Part shown: piece by piece, positions 35,131 through 43,946 of the stretch
How positions within the stretch are numbered: position 1 is the first letter of the stretch
Layout of the letters: every line of letters starts with the position of its first letter
Assembly: GCF_003550015.1 (NCBI RefSeq)
Contig: NZ_QXEV01000006.1
Location: forward strand, 31,430-95,429
Length of the DNA stretch: 64,000 bases
Direction: 5' to 3'
Source: Anaeroplasma bactoclasticum
GTDB taxonomy: Bacteria > Bacillota_I > Bacilli_A > Acholeplasmatales > Anaeroplasmataceae
Position numbers and translations under genes: made by a program
The notes under the pieces: generated by a model
Database searches by the model: none
Told to the model about the DNA's origin: nothing
What the model saw: only the letters and a program-made list of their open reading frames with translations

Positions 35131-35182
35131 TTGACATCTATAAATTTTTTATATATACTTTAATTGACCGACAGCCTGTCGG
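35131..35182 (+). promoter_or_regulatory. Promoter and operator of the TetR-MFS circuit (copy 1)
   Basis: TTGACA (35131-35136), 17 bp, TATACT (35154-35159). A perfect 7-1-7 palindrome CCGACAGCCTGTCGG (35168-35182) covers the expected transcription start. Confidence 0.85.
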
Positions 35183-35239
35183 CTATAAAGATGAATAAGT
35201 AGGTATATCTATCAATTGTATCTATGGAGGGGGTATACG

Positions 35240-35866
35240 ATGAGAGTTGTGAAGGATGCTCTAGAGAGAAAAAATGAAATATTGGATGTAGCTGAAGAGC
35301 TATTTGTTACTAAAGGATATGATAAGACTAGTACAAATGATATCCTTGAAAGAGTAGATATCGCTAGAGGAACACTTTATTATCATTTTAAATCTAAGGA
35401 AGATATATTAAATGCCATAATCGAAAGGATTAATCTATCTTTAATAGCTAAAGCTAAAGCGATAGCTAAAGATACTTCGATTTCGATACCAGATAGGATT
35501 GTAATGACAATTGCTGGTCTTAATGTAGATACAGAGATAGGACATGAAATTATTGATGAGGTTCATAAACCTCAAAATGCTTTGATGCATCAAAAGATGC
35601 AAAATGATCTTGTTGGAAAAATCGTTCCTATCTTAACAGGACTTGTTATAGAGGGAAATGAACAAAAAATATTCAATGTTAAGTATCCAAAGGAAACTGT
35701 TGAAATGCTTATACTTTATTCATGTATTGTATTTGATGATGACTATGATGATATAAAAGAAAATAAGGATAAGAGAATAGAAGCATTCCTACATAATATG
35801 GAGTGCCTATTTGGAGCAGAAAAAGGTAGCTTACAAAAGGTAATGATAAAGCTATTTAGAAGATAA
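35240..35866 (+). CDS. TetR-family repressor of the MFS pump
   Basis: 208 residues from ATG 35240 (GGAGGGGG upstream). Helix-turn-helix TSTNDILERVDIARGTLYYHFKS near 29-50. Two matching palindromes, before itself and before the pump gene 90 bp downstream, make autorepression plus pump control very likely. Ligand unknown. Confidence 0.88.
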   Translation: MRVVKDALERKNEILDVAEELFVTKGYDKTSTNDILERVDIARGTLYYHFKSKEDILNAIIERINLSLIAKAKAIAKDTSISIPDRIVMTIAGLNVDTEIGHEIIDEVHKPQNALMHQKMQNDLVGKIVPILTGLVIEGNEQKIFNVKYPKETVEMLILYSCIVFDDDYDDIKENKDKRIEAFLHNMECLFGAEKGSLQKVMIKLFRR

Positions 35867-35876
35867 TAGTTAAAAA

Positions 35877-35907
35877 TTAAGGGAACCAAGATAATAGGTT
35901 CCCTTAA
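35877..35907. terminator. Hairpin between tetR and the pump gene
   Basis: TTAAGGGAACC (35877-35887) pairs with GGTTCCCTTAA (35897-35907). There is no T run on the + strand, so termination is uncertain. Confidence 0.5.
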
Positions 35908-35921
35908 AAAACAAACTAATA

Positions 35922-35936
35922 CCGACAGACAGTCGG
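35922..35936 (+). promoter_or_regulatory. TetR operator before the MFS pump (copy 2)
   Basis: CCGACAGACAGTCGG, sharing CCGACAG and GTCGG with the palindrome at 35168-35182. Confidence 0.75.
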
Positions 35937-35955
35937 TCACAAAAGGAGAATTAAT

Positions 35956-37191
35956 ATGCAAAAATCAAATTATCGTAAATTTTTAATACTTTGGTCTGGA
36001 GATCTTATATCACAAATTGGTGGAGGTCTTACAAGCTTTGGACTTGGAGTTTATGTTTTTAATATTACAGGAAGTGCCGCTATGATGGCAATTGTAACAC
36101 TTTTAGGTTTTTTGCCAACACTTTTACTTTCTATACCAGCAGGTGCTTTAGCTGATAAATATGATAGAAGAATACTTATGATGATAGGTGATGGATTTTC
36201 AGCAATCGGAATTATATATATACTAGTTTCTATGATGCTTGGAGATGTAGCAATTTGGCAAATATGCCTTGGCGTATCTATTAGCTCTATATTTTCATCC
36301 TTGCTTGAGCCCTCATATAGAGCTACTGTTACAGATATGTTATCAGAAGAAGAATATACTAAAGCAAATGGTTTAACATCTTTATCTGCTAGTGCTAGGT
36401 ATCTAGTATCACCGTTAATAGCTGGATTACTTCTTGGAGCTTATGATATAAAGCTACTTCTAATAATTGATATATGCACATTCTTTGTAACCTTCTTTAC
36501 AACTGCACTTGTAAAAAAAAGCATCAAAAAAGAGAGAATTAAAAAGAATGAGCGCTTTTTATCAATTTTATCTCAAGGATGGAGGGAGGTTCATGCAAGA
36601 AAGGGTATCTTCTTACTTATAATTGTTTCATCTCTTATATCAATGTGTATAGGAGTTATTCAAATATTGTCAGAACCTATGATTTTATCATTTGCAGATT
36701 CAAAAACACTTGGTATTACTGAAACAGTATGTGCACTAGGTATGCTAGCAACAGCGCTTATAACTGGTATAGTTGGTATAAGTAAGCATCATTCAGCAAT
36801 CCTTTCAATATCATTGATTTTAGCAGGATTGTTTATGATTGGATTTTCAATTATAGAAAATATTATAGTGATTTCTATTTTTGGTTTCCTTTTCTTTGCA
36901 ATGCTACCTCTTGCCAATTCTTGCTTAGATTATCTTGTAAGAATAAATATACCAAATGAGTTACAGGGACGTGTTTGGGGCTTTATAGGATTTATATCAC
37001 AATTAGGCTATATTCCTGCTTATGCAATGTCTGGAATTCTTGCAGACTCAATAGGAAGTGGCTTTGATATTGGAGTTGGAAGAGGCTCTGCCATAGTAAC
37101 TATGGTATCTGGAATTATGCTTATGATAATTTGTGCTAGCTTATTATTTTCTAAGAGAATCAAAAGCCTTGAGTCAATCACACTACCTTGA
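35956..37191 (+). CDS. MFS drug-efflux transporter
   Basis: 411 residues, about 12 membrane helices, motif A-like loop ADKYDRR between helices 2 and 3. Resembles macrolide- or multidrug-type MFS pumps (IPNELQGRVWGFIGF near the end). AAGGAG precedes ATG 35956. Controlled by the adjacent TetR gene; the exported compound is not identifiable. Confidence 0.85.
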   Translation: MQKSNYRKFLILWSGDLISQIGGGLTSFGLGVYVFNITGSAAMMAIVTLLGFLPTLLLSIPAGALADKYDRRILMMIGDGFSAIGIIYILVSMMLGDVAIWQICLGVSISSIFSSLLEPSYRATVTDMLSEEEYTKANGLTSLSASARYLVSPLIAGLLLGAYDIKLLLIIDICTFFVTFFTTALVKKSIKKERIKKNERFLSILSQGWREVHARKGIFLLIIVSSLISMCIGVIQILSEPMILSFADSKTLGITETVCALGMLATALITGIVGISKHHSAILSISLILAGLFMIGFSIIENIIVISIFGFLFFAMLPLANSCLDYLVRINIPNELQGRVWGFIGFISQLGYIPAYAMSGILADSIGSGFDIGVGRGSAIVTMVSGIMLMIICASLLFSKRIKSLESITLP

Positions 37192-37198
37192 TTTTTTT

Positions 37199-37414
37199 GA
37201 TAATCGAGCATTTTCTGATAATAATCCCAATGGACCTTGTTATTGTACTTCGTCGAACCAAGATGAAAAAACTATAAAGCAAATGGTTAGTGAGTTCCAA
37301 GCGAATGGTGTAAAAGAAACCATTAGAAAATATGCAGTAGAGATGCTTGATAAGCCTCATATTTCATTTGTTTTTTTTCTTTGTTTAAAATGTGTTGGTC
37401 ACATAAACCACTAA
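37199..37414 (+). pseudogene. C-terminal scrap of an unidentified gene
   Basis: A frame with no start reads DNRAFSDNNPNGPCYCTSSN, QDEKTIKQMVSEFQANGVKE, TIRKYAVEMLDKPH, then low-complexity residues to TAA 37412. The first ~55 residues look like real protein; I do not recognise the family. The 37415-37565 stretch holds no gene. Confidence 0.4.
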
Positions 37415-37565
37415 CTACTAGCATTTCATTCTTGGCTTGTTCCATTGGCTTAGATAATTGACGTCTAGTAGTTTTTCTTTTACTAGAAGAAGATTTGAAA
37501 TAAGAAGTTCTTTATCTTTAAGAAGAATGTTTAACCAAACCTATTTTTTTTATGAAGTATAGTTA

Positions 37566-37617
37566 TTGACAAGTTTACTTTGCATAATTATAATATATGT
37601 GACAAGTACACTTGGCA
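37566..37617 (+). promoter_or_regulatory. Consensus promoter with two GACAAGTnnACTT sites
   Basis: TTGACA (37566-37571), 17 bp, TATAAT (37589-37594): a perfect consensus. GACAAGTTTACTTTGCA (37568-37584) and GACAAGTACACTTGGCA (37601-37617) are near-identical, partly palindromic sites placed over the -35/spacer and over the transcription start, a layout for strong repression. Confidence 0.8.
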
Positions 37618-37629
37618 AGGGGTGAAAAT

Positions 37630-38082
37630 ATGAAAAAATTGTTTATTTATTATTCTTATACAGGAAATGGGGATATTGTTGCAGAACACTTAAAATCCTT
37701 AGGCTATGAAATAAGAAAAGTAGAAGCGAATTATAAGCTTAGTAAGAATTTATTCTTATCCATGATGAAGGGTGGCTTTGATGGTTTTAGAGGGAAAAAG
37801 CCAAAGCTTAATAACTATGATAATAATATAGATGATTATGAAGAGGTTATTATTGGTTCACCTATATGGAATGGAAGATTAGCTCCTGTATGTAATTCTA
37901 TTTTGAATGAAACCAATCTATCGAATAAGCATGTTTCATTTATTTTATATAGTGGAAGTGGAGAAGCTAAAGTTGCTATTAAGAAAATATCTAAATTATT
38001 TAAAAATGCTAAAGTGGTTGTTTTAAAGGAACCTAAGAAATATACAAATGAAGTAGAAAAGGTTGGTTTGATCAATGAATAA
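37630..38082 (+). CDS. Flavodoxin-like protein
   Basis: 150 residues from ATG 37630. FMN loop YYSYTGNGDIVAE near the N-terminus, then EEVIIGSPIWNGRLAP and YSGSGEAK. Electron carrier or quinone-reductase-like; partner unknown. Stop overlaps the next start by 8 bp, so it heads an operon under the strong regulated promoter. Confidence 0.85.
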   Translation: MKKLFIYYSYTGNGDIVAEHLKSLGYEIRKVEANYKLSKNLFLSMMKGGFDGFRGKKPKLNNYDNNIDDYEEVIIGSPIWNGRLAPVCNSILNETNLSNKHVSFILYSGSGEAKVAIKKISKLFKNAKVVVLKEPKKYTNEVEKVGLINE

Positions 38083-38416
38083 GGATGAAATTTTATCTAA
38101 AGCAAAAGATGAAGGTAAGGGTATAGATATCGCAGATATCGATGCTCAGCATATTGGTTATGCAAAGGCTTGCCATATTGGTATTGCATTAATTGCTATT
38201 TGGAATATAGCGGAATTTATGCTATATAAAACCTATAGCTTTGGCTTTTTAATGGCTATATTTGGAATGGAAGCAACAGCTTTCTTAATGAAGTATTTAA
38301 AACTTAAGAAAACTCATGAATTAATTGTTTTTATCATTTATAGTTTGGGTTTTGTACTTTTTTTAGTATTATGGATATTACAGCTTGTAGGAGTGATTGC
38401 TAGATGCAAAGCTTAA
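38075..38416 (+). CDS. Small membrane protein (DUF6442-like)
   Basis: 113 residues: soluble N-terminus (MNKDEILSKAKDEGKGIDIAD) and four short hydrophobic helices. The MNKDEIL..AK.E..G.D start and close coupling to a 68-residue HTH gene fit the DUF6442/HTH pairs of Firmicutes. Overlaps both neighbours. Confidence 0.7.
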   Translation: MNKDEILSKAKDEGKGIDIADIDAQHIGYAKACHIGIALIAIWNIAEFMLYKTYSFGFLMAIFGMEATAFLMKYLKLKKTHELIVFIIYSLGFVLFLVLWILQLVGVIARCKA

Positions 38417-38610
38417 AATTACTAAATAGAGTTCAAGAGATAAGAAAACAAAAAGGCTTATCTCAAGAAAAGCTAGCTTCTATGATTGGCGTTTCAAGAA
38501 ATACAATATCATCAATTGAAACAGGGCAATATGAGCCAACAGCTAAAATTGCATTACTTTTATGTATTGCTTTAGATTTAAAATTTGAGGATTTATTTTA
38601 TTTTAAATAA
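38404..38610 (+). CDS. XRE-family helix-turn-helix regulator
   Basis: 68 residues, VQEIRKQKGLSQEKLASMIG with VSRNTISSIETGQYEPT: a minimal HTH of the DUF6442-linked type. Overlaps the membrane-protein gene by 13 bp; the pair probably acts together. Confidence 0.88.
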   Translation: MQSLKLLNRVQEIRKQKGLSQEKLASMIGVSRNTISSIETGQYEPTAKIALLLCIALDLKFEDLFYFK

Positions 38611-38627
38611 ATCAATTTGGGGGAATT

Positions 38628-39854
38628 ATGAAAATTATAGTTATTGGACCATCTGGTGCTGGTAAATCAGAATATTCAAGAAAGCTACAAAAGATCTTTA
38701 ATGTTGAATTATTTCATTTAGATAATATTTGGTGGAATAGTGATAAAACACATATTACTAGAGATGAATTTGACGTTAAGCTAGATGGTATATTAAAGAA
38801 GAAGGATTGGATTATCGATGGAGATTATTCAAGAACCTATGAAAGAAGAATGGAAGAATCAGATTGTATATTCTTCTTAAAATATCCTATAGAGGTATGC
38901 CTTGAGGGGGCAAAATCTAGAGTAGGAAAGAAAAGAACTGACCTACCTTGGGTTGAGGATACCTTTGATTTAGAATTCAAGGAATGGATAGAAAATTGGT
39001 ATGATTCTAATTTAGATAGATTAAATGCCTTATTAGATAAATTTAAGGAAACAAAGAAGGTTTATATATTTACATCTAGAGATGAAGCGAATCATTTCTT
39101 ATTAGAGGATGTTTTCCTATTAAAGGAAGAATTATTAAAAAATGATATTAATAAGATGAATCATACTCTAACATCATTTTGGAATAATGCTATTAAATTA
39201 GAGGATTCGGAGAAGGAAGAATATTTGAGTGATTCAAATAGAAGTGTATTTGATATTGTTCCATCAAAAAAGCTATATGATGCAGTAATGCTTTTAAAGG
39301 ATAAGGAAAATGTATTAGACTATGGTGCAGGTAGTGGCTGGGCATCAATTTCCTTAGCACTGAATGGTGCTAAAAATATTACTGCAGTGGATTTAGGAGA
39401 TAATATCATTAATAGTATTCTATTTTATGAAAAGGCATATAATGCAAGGGGCATTCATGCTTATAAAATAGATGAAAATTGGCTAAAGACAGTTCCAAGT
39501 AAATCCTATGATGGTATTATTTGCAGTAATGTATTAGATGTAATCCCAGAAGAAACAAAGGATTCAATTATCAAAGAATTTGCAAGATTATTAAAGAGGG
39601 ATTCCTTACTTATTGTTGGATTAAATTATTATATTTCTAAAGAGCAAGCAGAAGAGAGTAAATTAGATTTTATACAAGATAAATACCTATTTGTTGATGG
39701 AATCTTACGCCTTGCAAGCTATTCGGATTCCGCCTGGGAAAGCTTCTTTTTACCTTATTTTGAAATAGTATTCTTAGATCATTTCAAATGGGAAGGAGAA
39801 AATACAGAAAAAAGAAGATTATTTGTTTTAAAGAGGAGGGAAAATGAAATCTAG
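38628..39854 (+). CDS. P-loop kinase fused to a SAM-dependent methyltransferase
   Basis: 408 residues. Residues 1-165 are an adenylate-kinase-like/topology-modulation P-loop domain (GPSGAGKS, 7-14; DGDYSRTYERRM; R-rich lid). Residues about 185-408 are a class I methyltransferase (VLDYGAGSGWASISLALNGA, motif I near 229). I know both halves as separate proteins, not this fusion, which suggests a modification acting on a phosphorylated or nucleotide substrate. GGGGG ribosome site; its end overlaps the next gene by 11 bp. Confidence 0.75.
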   Translation: MKIIVIGPSGAGKSEYSRKLQKIFNVELFHLDNIWWNSDKTHITRDEFDVKLDGILKKKDWIIDGDYSRTYERRMEESDCIFFLKYPIEVCLEGAKSRVGKKRTDLPWVEDTFDLEFKEWIENWYDSNLDRLNALLDKFKETKKVYIFTSRDEANHFLLEDVFLLKEELLKNDINKMNHTLTSFWNNAIKLEDSEKEEYLSDSNRSVFDIVPSKKLYDAVMLLKDKENVLDYGAGSGWASISLALNGAKNITAVDLGDNIINSILFYEKAYNARGIHAYKIDENWLKTVPSKSYDGIICSNVLDVIPEETKDSIIKEFARLLKRDSLLIVGLNYYISKEQAEESKLDFIQDKYLFVDGILRLASYSDSAWESFFLPYFEIVFLDHFKWEGENTEKRRLFVLKRRENEI

Positions 39855-40884
39855 GAATACTATATTAAAGGACTCAGAAATTTCCTTAAAAGTAATTTCT
39901 CTACCCGATTTAAATACCTTAACAGATATATTACTTGATTCTAAGGTTAAAGAAACCTATATGATACCGGATATGGATAAGAATGATGCAATTAATTTTT
40001 CTAAAAGATTAATGGATTTATCCAATAATTTAGATTTATTTATCTATGGTATATATGCAAATAACAATCTAATAGGTTTATTGAACCAAGTAGATAGAAA
40101 TGAATATGAAATAGAGCTTGGCTATTTTATTTCATCAAAATATTGGAATAAAGGATATGCTACTATAGCCTTAAAATTAGCTATTGATGAATTATTTCGT
40201 ATAGGCTATAAAAGAGTAATGGCTGCCCATTTTGAAAATAATATTGCCTCTGCAAGGGTTATGCAAAAGTGTGGTATGCAAAAAATCGATAAAATAGAAG
40301 AATTAGAATATAGAGGTATCCTACATAAATGTATTTATTATGCAATTGATGGAAATAATGAATCCATTATTGGAGATAATATTATTTTAAGATGTGCACA
40401 AGATAATGATTATTTAAGTATGCTTAAGGTTTGGGGAGATAAAGATGTATATCAGTGGATGCTATTTACCCCAACTGTAGAAGAAAGTGATGCAAAAGAA
40501 AGAAATAAAAGAAGCATGGAATATCAAAAGTCACATTATGCTTATTATATAGCTAAAAAAGATACCAATAAGCCTATTGGGCTATGTGCTATTAAAGAAT
40601 ATGAGGATGGTAAGATTAAGGAATCTGGTATCGCAATAGCTAAAGAATACCAAGGCTTAGGCTATGGGAAAGAGGTATTAAAGCTATTGCTTGATTTAGC
40701 ATTTAATAAACTAGATGCAAAATCATTCCAATATGGTTATTTTATCGATAATATAAAATCTAAGCGTCTTGCAGAATATTTTCATTTTCAATATGAAGGT
40801 ATAGAAGAAATGGTAAGACCTCATGATCAAGAAAAAAAGATTATTGAATTATGTGTTTTAAAAAGAGAAGATTACATTAAATAG
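39844..40884 (+). CDS. Tandem GNAT acetyltransferase (two domains)
   Basis: 346 residues with two GNAT folds: domain 1 about 8-165 (LGYFISSKYWNKGYATIALKL), domain 2 about 175-346 (SGIAIAKEYQGLGYGKEVLKLL). Each has the acetyl-CoA loop (NKGYAT, GLGYGK). RimJ/RimL type. Coupled to the kinase-methyltransferase, so both may modify the same class of substrate. Confidence 0.82.
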   Translation: MKSRNTILKDSEISLKVISLPDLNTLTDILLDSKVKETYMIPDMDKNDAINFSKRLMDLSNNLDLFIYGIYANNNLIGLLNQVDRNEYEIELGYFISSKYWNKGYATIALKLAIDELFRIGYKRVMAAHFENNIASARVMQKCGMQKIDKIEELEYRGILHKCIYYAIDGNNESIIGDNIILRCAQDNDYLSMLKVWGDKDVYQWMLFTPTVEESDAKERNKRSMEYQKSHYAYYIAKKDTNKPIGLCAIKEYEDGKIKESGIAIAKEYQGLGYGKEVLKLLLDLAFNKLDAKSFQYGYFIDNIKSKRLAEYFHFQYEGIEEMVRPHDQEKKIIELCVLKREDYIK

Positions 40885-40910
40885 AAGGTTTTTAAGGAAG
40901 CCTTCTTTTA
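40883..40910 (+). terminator. Intrinsic terminator
   Basis: AGAAGGTTT (40883-40891) pairs with AAGCCTTCT (40898-40906, one G-U), then T run. Confidence 0.8.
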
Positions 40911-40939
40911 TTTACATTTTTCTATATCTATTTTATAAT
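40911..40939 (+). promoter_or_regulatory. Promoter of the 40960 operon
   Basis: TTTACA (40911-40916), 17 bp, TATAAT (40934-40939). Confidence 0.75.
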
Positions 40940-40959
40940 GATATTAAGGGGATGAAGCT

Positions 40960-41478
40960 ATGGATACCAAAAAAGAAAGATATATACCAAAAACATTAGC
41001 CATTATTGCGTTCGTTTTAGTATTTGTATGTCTTGGTGCTGCAATTACTTTGGATATAGTTATCTTTTTTGAAAAGATACTATCCTTCATTTTTGCGATT
41101 TTTGCATCCGCATTCATGTTCTTTATATTCTTTATTGGTTTTATATTATCTTTATTTTTGGTTTTTGGATTCTATATTTATGAGTCGAATGGCTTTTGGC
41201 CACTAACCCTTTCTATAGAGGTTTATAAAAGTATAACAGGAGATGTAGTAATTACTCCAGAACAAATCCAAATATATCAAATAGGAAGAAGTGCTATTTT
41301 AGTTTTTGCCTTTTTATCTTTTATACTTGCGATTATATCTTCTAAGATGGATAAAAATAGAAGAAAACGTGGAGATTTAAATGTAAGAAGAGTAAAGCCA
41401 TTTAATGTTATTACAATTATATTTTCTATATTAGGAATAATTGTAGGATTTGGTGTATTATTAATTATTCGAGGTTAA
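40960..41478 (+). CDS. Four-helix membrane protein, unknown
   Basis: 172 residues: short basic N-terminus then helices near 13-33, 40-73 (long or two joined), 103-125 and 145-170. The loop between helices 2 and 3 (YESNGFWPLTLSIEVYKSITG) may be outside. No family is recognised. One bp before the YunG-like gene; same transcript. Confidence 0.65.
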   Translation: MDTKKERYIPKTLAIIAFVLVFVCLGAAITLDIVIFFEKILSFIFAIFASAFMFFIFFIGFILSLFLVFGFYIYESNGFWPLTLSIEVYKSITGDVVITPEQIQIYQIGRSAILVFAFLSFILAIISSKMDKNRRKRGDLNVRRVKPFNVITIIFSILGIIVGFGVLLIIRG

Positions 41479-41479
41479 T

Positions 41480-41902
41480 ATGAAGGATTATAAGTTTTAT
41501 GGTGCAAAAAATGCTGATATAAAGGATTCCTATGGAAATACTCCAAAGGATTATTATGATATATTATCTAATCTTTGGTCTAAGGAAACCTGTGCTAAAA
41601 GAATGCAAGAGGATTGGACTAAAGAAAATATGACCTTAGGTCAATGCTCTATTACTGCATTTTTAATGCAGGATTTATATGGTGGAGAGGTATATGGTAT
41701 ACCACTTTCTGATGGGAATTTCCACTGCTTTAATAAAATAGGTGATGTTATCTTTGATCTTACAAGTGAACAGTTTAAGGATAAAGTATTAGATTATCAA
41801 AATGTATTTTTACAGGATAGAAATATTCATTTTCAAAAGGAAGAAAAGAAGAATAGATATTTATTATTAAAATCAAGATTATTTGAAATAATAAATAAAT
41901 GA
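41480..41902 (+). CDS. YunG-like protein
   Basis: 140 residues. The core LGQCSITAFLMQDLYGGEVY and FDLTSEQF matches the YunG family, small proteins of unknown function with a conserved Cys (Q-C-S-I/V-T-A) and a late D-L-T-S motif, suggestive of a transglutaminase/cysteine-protease-like fold, unproven. RBS GAGG before ATG. Confidence 0.75.
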   Translation: MKDYKFYGAKNADIKDSYGNTPKDYYDILSNLWSKETCAKRMQEDWTKENMTLGQCSITAFLMQDLYGGEVYGIPLSDGNFHCFNKIGDVIFDLTSEQFKDKVLDYQNVFLQDRNIHFQKEEKKNRYLLLKSRLFEIINK

Positions 41903-41915
41903 TTGGAGGACTAAA

Positions 41916-42860
41916 ATGATTAATGAACGTAAGGTTGCAATAATTGGTGCTGGCTTTGTAGGCTCATCTAGCGCATTTGCGCTTATGCAAAAGGGCTTAT
42001 TTAATGAGCTTGTTTTAATTGATTCTAATAAGGCTAAAGCCGAAGGTGAGGCAATGGATATTGCCCATGGCTTAGCATATTCTAATGCAATGAAAATATA
42101 TGCAGGAGAATATGAGGATATTCGTGATGCGAAAGTAATTATTATTACTGCAGGTGCTAATCAAAAGCCTGGAGAGACAAGATTAGATTTAATTAAGAAA
42201 AATAGTAAAATAATGACTTCAATCATAAAAGAAATTGTAAGAGTAAAAGCAGAAGGATTATTACTTATTGTTGCGAATCCTGTAGATGTATTAACGCATG
42301 TTGCACTTAAGGTATCTGGCTTTAAAAAGGAAAGAGTAATAGGCTCTGGTACAGTATTAGATACTGCAAGATTAAAATATTTATTAAGTGAAAAGCTAAA
42401 GGTAGATACAAGAAATATCCATGCTGTAATTATGGGCGAGCATGGAGATAGTGAATTTGTTGCTTGGAGCTTTTCAAATGTTTCTGGTATGCCAATGGAA
42501 AAATTCTGTCATTTAAGAGGATTTGATGATATGGATTCCTTAAAGGAAGAAATCCATATAGAGGTTAGGGATTCTGCATATCATATTATTGAGCGTAAGG
42601 GTGCAACCTATTATGGTATTGCCCTATCGGTTGTAAGAATATGTGAATGCATTGTAAAAAATCAGCATTCTATGCTTCCTATTTCAACAGAATTAGAAGG
42701 AGAATATAATGCCTTTGGTCTTGCATTATCTGTACCTGCAATTTTAGGTAGTGATGGAGTAGAAGCAGTACTAGAATTACCTTTATCAAATAGTGAGCTT
42801 AAGGAATTAGAAGATTCTAGAAATACTTTATGTAATATAATTAAAGATTTAGAACTATAA
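41916..42860 (+). CDS. ldh: L-lactate dehydrogenase
   Basis: 314 residues. NAD site IGAGFVGSSSAF (10-21), substrate loop with Arg in NQKPGETRLDL, active-site GEHGDSE (His about 175), and TVLDTARLK. It reduces pyruvate to lactate to recycle NAD+, consistent with a fermentative lifestyle. Starts 13 bp after the YunG-like gene (GGAGG site) and ends at a bidirectional terminator. Confidence 0.93.
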   Translation: MINERKVAIIGAGFVGSSSAFALMQKGLFNELVLIDSNKAKAEGEAMDIAHGLAYSNAMKIYAGEYEDIRDAKVIIITAGANQKPGETRLDLIKKNSKIMTSIIKEIVRVKAEGLLLIVANPVDVLTHVALKVSGFKKERVIGSGTVLDTARLKYLLSEKLKVDTRNIHAVIMGEHGDSEFVAWSFSNVSGMPMEKFCHLRGFDDMDSLKEEIHIEVRDSAYHIIERKGATYYGIALSVVRICECIVKNQHSMLPISTELEGEYNAFGLALSVPAILGSDGVEAVLELPLSNSELKELEDSRNTLCNIIKDLEL

Positions 42861-42862
42861 GA

Positions 42863-42892
42863 AAATCCCTGCTTGTTCAGCAGGGGTTTTTG
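42863..42892. terminator. Bidirectional terminator after ldh
   Basis: CCCTGCT (42867-42873) pairs with AGCAGGG (42879-42885), A and T runs on either side. Confidence 0.88.
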
Positions 42893-43774
42893 TTAGAATT
42901 CAGGAGCTTTATTATCCATAATTGTTTGAATGACATCCGTCATTTTTTCTTCAATATCTAGCTTTGCATCCTTATATCCTTCAATTAATGTTTTGGCATA
43001 ATCTAGGGCTTGATATCTTAAATCTTCAAGCTTTGCTAAAGCCATATATCTTACATAATCCTTAAATAAGTCAAAGTCTCTTGGATCTTCTATAGTTTCA
43101 GTATATTTTTTCTTTGTTTTTAAGGATAATAAATAATTATCAATTTTTGTTTGAAGCAATTTAAATGCTTCAGCTTCAATAGGATATCTTTCTTTATAGT
43201 TATCTGAAATATCAATTTTCCATTTTTTAGGATTTTCTGTATCTATAGTAGTAAGATAACCATTAAAGTAGAATGGATATGGATCTACAGTTTCTTTTAA
43301 TAAATCCTCTTTCATACCAATACGTCGATCAATCCATTTACCAAATTTATCCTGTCTATAGTTATAATAGCTTCTATAGAATCCTAAATATAGGTTATCA
43401 AATGTTCTTTGTTCTTCTTTAGAAAGAAGAGCTCTTTTTTTCATTAAGGATTTAACCTCATCCTCAATGACATCTAAAATTAAAGTGTACCAATAAATTA
43501 CTTTTGCATGAAGCTTATCTCTTACACTATCCATGAAATCATCATATAATAACCATTTTTCTTTCTTTAGGTCTTCATCAATAAAAAGCTTTGAAGCCCC
43601 AAACCAGAAGGTTTCTACATGATTACATGCTTTACAGACAAACTTCCTAAAACCAGTAGCGAATGTTTCCTCAGGGTCAATAAGGTAGTAGTTATCTCCA
43701 CTATGCCCATACTCCCTAAGACTACCTATTGTACCACAACAACTACACTTCAAAGTCTTAATCGTTTCATCCAT
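42893..43774 (-). CDS. Unknown protein with N-terminal zinc-ribbon-like motif
   Basis: 293 residues from ATG 43774 (GGTGA 7 nt upstream; the GTG at 43786 lies on the ribosome site). A Cys pair CSCC near 10-13 and CKAC near 50 form a zinc-ribbon-like start, followed by an all-helical, charged body (about 60-293) with many K/E/D and no membrane helix. The family is not recognised. Convergent with ldh, divergent from the peroxidase. Confidence 0.6.
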   Translation of the reverse strand: MDETIKTLKCSCCGTIGSLREYGHSGDNYYLIDPEETFATGFRKFVCKACNHVETFWFGASKLFIDEDLKKEKWLLYDDFMDSVRDKLHAKVIYWYTLILDVIEDEVKSLMKKRALLSKEEQRTFDNLYLGFYRSYYNYRQDKFGKWIDRRIGMKEDLLKETVDPYPFYFNGYLTTIDTENPKKWKIDISDNYKERYPIEAEAFKLLQTKIDNYLLSLKTKKKYTETIEDPRDFDLFKDYVRYMALAKLEDLRYQALDYAKTLIEGYKDAKLDIEEKMTDVIQTIMDNKAPEF

Positions 43775-43886
43775 ATTTAGTTTCACCGTCCTTGCTACTT
43801 ATATTTTACCATGAAATTGTAATTTATACTATATGTTTCAAATCTTAAGAATTTGTTCCATTTAAAAATAAAAATTGAAATTGTTA

Positions 43887-43914
43887 TTGACTTTATTAAA
43901 ACATTGCATACAAT
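43887..43914 (+). promoter_or_regulatory. Promoter of the glutathione peroxidase gene
   Basis: TTGACT (43887-43892), 16 bp, TACAAT (43909-43914). Confidence 0.65.
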
Positions 43915-43946
43915 ATAATTGTGAGCAATGGAAAGGAAGAAAGAAT

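Noticed and set aside
38628..39854. Two separate genes for kinase and methyltransferase
   Set aside because: The frame is continuous without an internal ribosome site and start between the domains.
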